DNA of 10,619 bases from Pseudomonadota bacterium (GTDB lineage: Bacteria; Pseudomonadota; Alphaproteobacteria; Acetobacterales; Acetobacteraceae), in the NCBI GenBank assembly GCA_021841985.1, contig JAKCCP010000165.1, positions 1 to 10,619 on the forward strand. Direction: 5' to 3'. Below are positions 6,585-10,619 of this stretch, one piece after another. How positions within the stretch are numbered: the stretch's first letter is position 1; each line of letters opens with the position of its first letter. Under the pieces are notes generated by a model. The model did no database searches, was not told the origin of the DNA, and saw only the letters and a list, made by a program, of their open reading frames with translations. The translations under genes and the position numbers were made by a program.

Positions 6585-6969
6585 ACAGATTCCTGGCAAG
6601 ATAAACGCCGACAAAGGCGCCAAGAAAACCAAGGCCGACCGACAACAGGATGTAAAGCCCCATTCTCAGCATTTCGCCGCGCTCGACGAGCTGCAACGCC
6701 TCCATCTCGAAGGTCGAGAAGGTGGTGAAGCCGCCGAGAACGCCGGTGAGGATGCCGGTGCGCCATTCCGGCGCGATGGTGATCCGCTCCAGTGTCGCGA
6801 CGAACAGGAATCCCATCAGAAAACTGCCGATCAGGTTGATGCTCAGTGTCGCGTAGGGAAATTCTGTGCCCCAGGCTCCCTGGATCAGCACCGTCATCGC
6901 ATAGCGCGCCCAGCAGCCGAACGTCCCGCCCACCGCGATCGCGACATAAGTCCATGGAATTCCCGCCAT
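6583..6969 (-). CDS. crcB: Fluoride channel CrcB/Fluc
   Basis: Dual-topology fluoride-specific channel (128 aa, normal length) that dimerises in the inner membrane and lets cytoplasmic fluoride leak out. Four hydrophobic helices are visible. Signatures are GGTFGCWARY (14-23), the pore Asn45 in SINLIGSFLMGF (43-54), and TGVLGGFTTFSTFEME (75-90), which carries the phenylalanine-box residues and the central sodium-site segment. ATG 6969 is preceded by GAGGGAAG. It is followed at once by DUF190 and GT39. No fluoride riboswitch consensus could be read upstream; instead the 142-bp gap to csoR holds two hairpins. A single crcB, if there is no second copy, implies a dual-topology homodimer. Confidence 0.96.
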   Translation of the reverse strand: MAGIPWTYVAIAVGGTFGCWARYAMTVLIQGAWGTEFPYATLSINLIGSFLMGFLFVATLERITIAPEWRTGILTGVLGGFTTFSTFEMEALQLVERGEMLRMGLYILLSVGLGFLGAFVGVYLARNL

Positions 6970-7007
6970 CTTCCCTCTTTCCCAACCGGCGTCGCGGCAC
7001 GCCGCGC

Positions 7008-7043
7008 GAGAGCGTGATCGTCGGAGACGTTGATCACGCTCTC
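7008..7043. repeat. Perfect 12-bp inverted repeat upstream of crcB
   Basis: GAGAGCGTGATC (7008-7019) pairs perfectly with GATCACGCTCTC (7032-7043) around a 12-base spacer. It lies 38 bp from the crcB start. It resembles the GAGCATGATC-type palindromes frequent in alphaproteobacterial intergenic regions. It could be a repeat, an operator or an RNA hairpin in the crcB leader. Confidence 0.75.
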
Positions 7044-7057
7044 AAACAATAACTTAG

Positions 7058-7096
7058 AAGAGCATGTCTGGCTCTATTTGAACCAGGCATGCTCTT
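7058..7096. repeat. 14-bp inverted repeat between csoR and crcB
   Basis: AAGAGCATGTCTGG (7058-7071) pairs with CCAGGCATGCTCTT (7083-7096), with one exception that is a U-G pair in a plus-strand RNA but C-A in a minus-strand RNA. TTTTCT-like sequence follows on the plus side (7095-7100). It shares the core AGAGC(A/G)TG with the neighbouring palindrome at 7008-7043, so the two may be diverged copies of one repeat. As a terminator it would fit plus-strand transcription, for which there is no gene here; on the minus strand it lies 16 bp after the csoR stop. Confidence 0.65.
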
Positions 7097-7111
7097 TTCT
7101 GAAACGGGACA

Positions 7112-7387
7112 CTAGCGCGTCATGCGGCCGACCGTCGAGACCAGCTCCTCCACCTTGCGCCGCTGTTCCGCGACCCCCCCGGAGGCGAAGGCATCGGCGA
7201 CGCAGTGTTCGACATGATCGAGCAGGATCTGTTCCTCGACCTTGTGCAGCGCCGCGCGCACGGCGGCGATCTGCGTCAGCACGTCGATGCAGTAGCGATC
7301 GCCCGCCACCATCCGCTGCAAACCGCTGATCTGGCCGGCGATGCGGTTGAGGCGCGCCTGCACCCCGGCCTTGGTGTCATCATGCAT
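7112..7387 (-). CDS. CsoR/RcnR/FrmR family metal- or aldehyde-sensing repressor
   Basis: All-helical tetrameric DNA-binding repressor (91 aa, DUF156/PF02583 family) that releases DNA when it binds a ligand. Family features are QARLNRIAGQISGLQRMVAGDRYCIDVLTQIAAVRAAL (10-47) and DHVEHCVADA (57-66). The ligand set Cys33, His58, Cys62 reproduces the Cys-x24-His-x3-Cys spacing of copper-sensing CsoR; in nickel-sensing RcnR the last position is His, and FrmR lacks the second Cys. Copper(I) is therefore the first guess, but no copper exporter or chaperone gene lies in the window. ATG 7387 is preceded by GAGGA. An inverted-repeat operator candidate overlaps its promoter, suggesting autoregulation. 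It may head the crcB-DUF190-GT39 group, but hairpins intervene. Confidence 0.92.
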   Translation of the reverse strand: MHDDTKAGVQARLNRIAGQISGLQRMVAGDRYCIDVLTQIAAVRAALHKVEEQILLDHVEHCVADAFASGGVAEQRRKVEELVSTVGRMTR

Positions 7388-7401
7388 GATGGTCCTCGAT
7401 C

Positions 7402-7422
7402 ATATACCGGTATAAGGTATAT
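7402..7422. promoter_or_regulatory. Palindromic operator candidate of the CsoR-type repressor
   Basis: ATATACC (7402-7408) and GGTATAT (7416-7422) form a 7-7-7 inverted repeat, and inside it ATACCGGTAT (7404-7413) is a perfect 10-bp palindrome. The element is a sharp AT-rich island in GC-rich DNA, 14 bp upstream of the csoR start, and overlaps the likely -10 region (TAATAT at 7425-7420 on the minus strand). CsoR-family operators are typically pseudo-palindromes with AT-rich flanks around a G/C centre, so autoregulation is plausible but inferred. Confidence 0.55.
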
Positions 7423-7441
7423 TAGCATGCCCGCGGGGCAA

Positions 7442-7457
7442 GCGGCAAGTCTGCCGC
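7442..7457. repeat. Short hairpin in the csoR / glycosyltransferase intergenic region
   Basis: GCGGCA (7442-7447) and TGCCGC (7452-7457) form a perfect 6-bp stem with a 4-base loop. The remaining intergenic sequence up to 7613 shows no gene. A weak -10-like AATTAT (7486-7491) may serve the plus-strand gene, but I find no matching -35. Confidence 0.3.
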
Positions 7458-7613
7458 GTGCCTCGCTTCTGCTTGTATTGCCGACAATTATGCGGCAGCC
7501 TCACGCTCTTGCGATGAGTGTCCGGCGGGCCGCCGATGTCGCCCTGAGGGAGCCGAAAGCCGCTTTCGTCACGCCTCGCGCCTTGCGCCAATGGGTGGAA
7601 AGGGAGCGTTCCT

Positions 7614-8975
7614 GTGGACCTTGCGCCGAAATACAAATTTTCGATCGCCGCCTGCGCGCGGTGGGAGACGAAAAACATTTCCGAATGGATCGCCTATCAC
7701 CGCGCCATCGGCTTCGAGCATATTTATCTCTATTGTAACGACAACGATCCGGCCGAGCTTTATGAATGTCTTCTCCCGCTTCTCGGCGAAGCGTATCCCT
7801 TCATCACGTTCGTTCATTGTCCGTTTCAGGGATTTCAGGGGATGATGTACAAGCATTTTTTGAAAAATGTTTCTGCCGAAACAGAATGGTTCCTGTTTCT
7901 CGACATCGACGAATTCCTCGTCCTGAAAAATGTCGATGACATCACAGCCTTCATGAAAAATTACGAGGAGATTTGCGACGCGCTCTATTTCAACTGGATT
8001 TTCTTCGGCAACAATGGATTTGCCCAGCGGCCGGAGGGCAGCGTCTTGCTGCAATACACGCGGCGTGATCAATGGGTGAATCATTTCACCAAAACCCTCA
8101 CCCGGCGATCCGCCCTGAACATCGAGCAGATCCTTGCCAAAGGAGAAGCCGGGTTCTGGCATGATTGGGGAATGCTGGCCGGGCCGGGGCTGCGGCGCAT
8201 CAACGTGCTCGGCGATCCGATCGCCGACTATTATGCCGATTTTCCCAACAAGGCGCGGGAATATCTCGATGTCGAGGACCGTCAGGCGCGCATCATCGCC
8301 ACCGCCGCGATCCATCATTTCGCCTTCCGCTCGGAAAGCGACATCGCGCGGCGCCTGGCGCGCGGCGTGGCGGGGGATTTCCACGGCCAGCTCGCCTTCA
8401 AGCGGGTGGTGGACGAGGGCTATCTCCAGAACTTTCTCGAAGATTTCAGCCGCGTCGAGGATTTCTATCTGCGCGATTACTGGCGGAGGCTGCTTGCCGC
8501 GGCCTGGCGCGCGAGCCTCGTGCCGCGCCCGCCGGGGCGCAATCTCGCGCTCGGCAAACCCGCGACCCAAAGCTCGGTCGCGTCCTGGTCTTGCGCGCCG
8601 GCGCCGGAAGAGGACGCCGCCCGCCTCGTCAGCGGACGATTTTCCGGCAAATACAACAACCATACCGGTTTCGATGCTCCGCCCTGGTGGCACGTCGATC
8701 TCGAACGGCGGGAGAACATTTGCGAAATCAGAATTTATAACCGGCTGGATGCCGATCCCGGGATCATGGCGCGCACCGCCCGGCTCGCCATCCTGATATC
8801 GGATGACACGCAAAACTGGCGCACCGTCTACGAGAGACAGGACGAGCACCCCTTCGGCGGGATCGATGGCACCCCGTTCATCTGGGCACCAAGCGACCCC
8901 CTGGCGGCGCGGTATGTGCGTATTTCCGGGCTGCATCCCGGCTATCTCCACCTCGATCAGGTGGAAATCTACTGA
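7614..8975 (+). CDS. GT92/GT2-like glycosyltransferase fused to an F5/8C (discoidin) domain
   Basis: A 453-aa two-domain protein. Residues 8-125 match the GT92 / Glyco_tranf_2_4 pattern: FSIAACARWETKNISEWIAYHRAIGFEHIYLYCND, then a metal-binding DxD in FLFLDIDEFLVLKN (Asp97, Asp99). The region to about 300 is probably the acceptor half, with FWHDWG at 181-186 and AIHHFAFRS near 232. Residues 310-453 form an F5/8 type C (discoidin, fucolectin-like) fold: NLALGKPATQSSVAS, PPWWHVDLERRENICEIRIYNR, then AARYVRISG and LHLDQVEIY. No signal peptide or transmembrane helix is visible, so it is probably cytoplasmic and acts on surface or extracellular polysaccharide (inference). GTG 7614 is set by AGGGAG six bases upstream. 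The catalytic half is far lower in GC than the rest. Confidence 0.85.
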   Translation: MDLAPKYKFSIAACARWETKNISEWIAYHRAIGFEHIYLYCNDNDPAELYECLLPLLGEAYPFITFVHCPFQGFQGMMYKHFLKNVSAETEWFLFLDIDEFLVLKNVDDITAFMKNYEEICDALYFNWIFFGNNGFAQRPEGSVLLQYTRRDQWVNHFTKTLTRRSALNIEQILAKGEAGFWHDWGMLAGPGLRRINVLGDPIADYYADFPNKAREYLDVEDRQARIIATAAIHHFAFRSESDIARRLARGVAGDFHGQLAFKRVVDEGYLQNFLEDFSRVEDFYLRDYWRRLLAAAWRASLVPRPPGRNLALGKPATQSSVASWSCAPAPEEDAARLVSGRFSGKYNNHTGFDAPPWWHVDLERRENICEIRIYNRLDADPGIMARTARLAILISDDTQNWRTVYERQDEHPFGGIDGTPFIWAPSDPLAARYVRISGLHPGYLHLDQVEIY

Positions 8976-9028
8976 GCGTCGGCTTTTGTCGGTTTTCGCA
9001 GAACGCCCCGGCGCTCTATCGCCGTCCG

Positions 9029-10240
9029 TTATTCCGCCTGGCCGAAGGCCGACAATCCGGTTTGCGCGCGGCCGAGGATGAGGGCGTGGACGTCATGCGT
9101 GCCCTCATAGGTGTTGACCGCCTCCAGATTCATCACATGGCGGATGACGTGGTATTCGTCGGCGACCCCGTTGCCGCCATGCATGTCGCGGGCGGCGCGC
9201 GCGATGTCCAGCGCCTTGCCGCAGGAATTGCGCTTGCAGAGCGAGATCATCTCCGGTGCCGCGCGCCCCTCGTCGAGCAGCCGGCCAAGCCGCAGCACCG
9301 CTTGCAGGGCGATGGTGATTTCGGTCTGCATATCGGCGAGTTTCTTCTGGATCAATTGTGTCGCCGCCAGCGGCCGGCCGAACATCATCCGCCCGAGCGT
9401 GTACTCCCGCGCCGCGTGCCAGCAGAATTCCGCAGCGCCGAGTGCCCCCCAACTGATGCCGTAGCGGGCATTGTTGAGGCAGGAAAACGGCCCGCGCAGG
9501 CCCTTGACGCCGGGGAGCCGGTTTTCCGCCGGGACAAACACGTCCTGCATCATGATCATGCCGGTCATCGAGGCGCGGAGGCTGAATTTGCCCTCGATCT
9601 TGGGGGCCGAGAGCCCCGCCATGCCGCGCTCCAAGACGAAGCCGCTGATCTCGCCGGCATCGTCCTTGGCCCAGACCACGAAAACATCGGCGATCGGGGA
9701 ATTGGTGATCCAGGTTTTCGACCCGTTCAGCACGAATCCGCCATCCACCGCCTTCGCGCGGGTGCGCATCGACGCCGGATCGGAGCCGGCATCGGGCTCG
9801 GTTAGGCCAAAGCAGCCGATTTTTTCGCCGGAACGCAGCCCGGGGAGGTATTTTTCCCGCAAGAATTCCGAGCCGAAAGCGTGGATCGGATACATCACCA
9901 GCGAGGATTGCACCGAAAACGCGCTACGATAGCCGGAATCGACGCGCTCCACCTCGCGCGCGATCAGCCCGTAGGAGACGTAATTGACCCCGGCGCAGCC
10001 ATAACCCTCCAAGGTCGCGCCAAGGAAGCCCATCGCCCCCATTTCGTTCATGATCTCGCGATCGAAGCGCTCCTGGCGATTGGCCATGAGCACGCGCGGG
10101 AAAAGTTTTTCCTGGCAATAGTCGCGGGCGGCATCGCGGATGGCGCGCTCGTCCTCGCCGAGCTGATCATCGAGACGGAGCGCGTCATCCCACTGGAAAG
10201 CCGCGAACTTGCCCTTTTTCGCGACGCTGGTGACGTTCAT
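9029..10240 (-). CDS. gcdH: Glutaryl-CoA dehydrogenase
   Basis: FAD-dependent acyl-CoA dehydrogenase that oxidises and decarboxylates glutaryl-CoA to crotonyl-CoA in lysine, hydroxylysine and tryptophan degradation, passing electrons to ETF. Diagnostic features are [20 protein letters not shown] (100-119), with the substrate-carboxylate Arg105 typical of Gcd[18 protein letters not shown] (142-158), [21 protein letters not shown] (172-192), [20 protein letters not shown] and [18 protein letters not shown]. The catalytic base is Glu379 in [19 protein letters not shown], as in human GcdH. The length of 403 aa is full. ATG 10240 has GGAGGAG upstream. The start overlaps the stop of the upstream gene as ATGA, so the two are likely cotranscribed. 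It converges on the discoidin-glycosyltransferase gene with 53 bp between, where no clear terminator is visible. Confidence 0.96.
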   Translation of the reverse strand: MNVTSVAKKGKFAAFQWDDALRLDDQLGEDERAIRDAARDYCQEKLFPRVLMANRQERFDREIMNEMGAMGFLGATLEGYGCAGVNYVSYGLIAREVERVDSGYRSAFSVQSSLVMYPIHAFGSEFLREKYLPGLRSGEKIGCFGLTEPDAGSDPASMRTRAKAVDGGFVLNGSKTWITNSPIADVFVVWAKDDAGEISGFVLERGMAGLSAPKIEGKFSLRASMTGMIMMQDVFVPAENRLPGVKGLRGPFSCLNNARYGISWGALGAAEFCWHAAREYTLGRMMFGRPLAATQLIQKKLADMQTEITIALQAVLRLGRLLDEGRAAPEMISLCKRNSCGKALDIARAARDMHGGNGVADEYHVIRHVMNLEAVNTYEGTHDVHALILGRAQTGLSAFGQAE

Positions 10241-10619
10241 TCCTGGGACTCCTCCTCTTCCGGTGGGATTGGCGCCGAGCCCGGGCTGGATTTGCGCGTC
10301 GGCAGCAGCATGAAAGCGGGGATGTCGATGCCGAAGCCGCGCACCGCCCCACCCCGGTCTTCGCCTCTGCTCTCCACCTTGGCCTCGCGCCCGCCACCCT
10401 GCCTGCCCGCCGCGCGGGCAGGGCGTTCGGCCGGTTGTTGCGGCCGCGCCGCGGTATTGCGTTCGTCTTCGTGCCTAGCGGTCGGGGAGGATGCCGGGGC
10501 AGATTCGGCAACAGAGGCGGGGGCCGATGTCTCCGCCGAGGGCCGGGCGCGTCCGCGTGGCGCGCGCGCGCTGGTTTTGGCTCCCGGCTGGCCTCCCGGC
10601 TTGGCCCCCGGCTGGGCCC
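10237..10619 (-). CDS. C-terminal tail of a truncated gene, probably DEAD-box RNA helicase
   Basis: An open frame enters from the right edge and ends at TGA 10239-10237, overlapping the gcdH ATG. It has no internal start, so only the last 127 residues are visible. They are low-complexity and basic: [20 protein letters not shown], then Ala/Ser/Pro- and Arg/Gly-rich sequence ([20 protein letters not shown]), ending [18 protein letters not shown] and an acidic EEEESQE. A disordered Arg/Gly/Pro tail closing with a GFGxDxPAFM-like motif is what I recall from alphaproteobacterial RhlE-type DEAD-box helicases, but the helicase core lies outside the window. A pseudouridine synthase of the RluB type can have a similar tail and is the main alternative. 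Confidence 0.6.
   Translation of the reverse strand, partial: AQPGAKPGGQPGAKTSARAPRGRARPSAETSAPASVAESAPASSPTARHEDERNTAARPQQPAERPARAAGRQGGGREAKVESRGEDRGGAVRGFGIDIPAFMLLPTRKSSPGSAPIPPEEEESQE

Noticed and set aside
6573..6632. Longer DUF190 form starting at ATG 6632
   Set aside because: It would extend into crcB and lacks a ribosome site, whereas GTG 6572 has a perfect AGGAGG six bases upstream and matches the family N-terminus.
6970..7111. Fluoride riboswitch upstream of crcB
   Set aside because: I could not find the conserved core (GGNGAUGG-type start and the GCUGAUGA-type pairing) on the minus strand. The structure there is two simple hairpins.
7569..8951. 460-codon minus-strand open frame opposite the discoidin-glycosyltransferase
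   Set aside because: The plus strand has clear GT and F5/8C motifs and a good ribosome site; the minus-strand translation matches no family I recognise.
1..10619. CRISPR array, prophage, defence island or tRNA genes
   Set aside because: No regularly spaced direct repeats, phage structural genes, nuclease or toxin-antitoxin pairs, or tRNA cloverleaf signatures were seen on either strand.

Overview
The window is high-GC (about 70% over most of its length) and reads as chromosomal DNA of an alphaproteobacterium. The three-gene transhydrogenase (separate PntAa, PntAb and PntB), an NDUFAF5-like methyltransferase beginning FDRRAVRRKRERAA, and abundant GC-rich palindromes fit Rhodospirillales/Acetobacteraceae. 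That placement is inferred from family resemblance only; no marker gene was searched.

Layout from left to right. Positions 1-331 hold no confident gene. They contain a textbook miniature inverted-repeat element (114-272) with 19-bp perfect ends and a 4-bp CTAA duplication. Next, on the minus strand, is the pntAa-pntAb-pntB operon (3302 down to 332), the membrane proton-pumping NAD(P) transhydrogenase. Upstream of it, also on the minus strand, is a SAM-dependent methyltransferase (4155-3370) related to the complex I assembly factor NDUFAF5/BioC. Its leader carries two GC-rich palindromes, a T-run and a 32-codon ORF whose stop overlaps the methyltransferase start. Transcribed divergently is rnpB, the RNA of RNase P (about 4326-4718, plus strand). 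It ends in a T-tract that touches the stop codon of a convergent, ArnT/PMT-like membrane glycosyltransferase (GT39).

The GT39 gene is the last of a tight minus-strand group, crcB (fluoride channel) - DUF190 - GT39, with overlapping or coupled junctions. Upstream lie two tandem hairpins and a CsoR-type metal-sensing repressor (7387-7112) with a palindromic AT-rich operator candidate at its promoter. Divergent from csoR is an unusual two-domain protein: an N-terminal GT92/GT2-like glycosyltransferase fused to a C-terminal F5/8C (discoidin) carbohydrate-binding domain. Its catalytic half is about 43-55% GC in places, against about 75% in the later part. Converging on it from the right are glutaryl-CoA dehydrogenase (gcdH) and, overlapping its start by ATGA, the C-terminal tail of a gene cut by the window edge, probably a DEAD-box RNA helicase.

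Most of the window is core housekeeping: redox balance, respiratory complex assembly, tRNA processing, fluoride detoxification and lysine/tryptophan catabolism. The accessory signals are the MITE, the palindromic repeats, the discoidin-fused glycosyltransferase and the orphan CsoR. I see no defence system, CRISPR array, prophage or convincing new multi-gene system.
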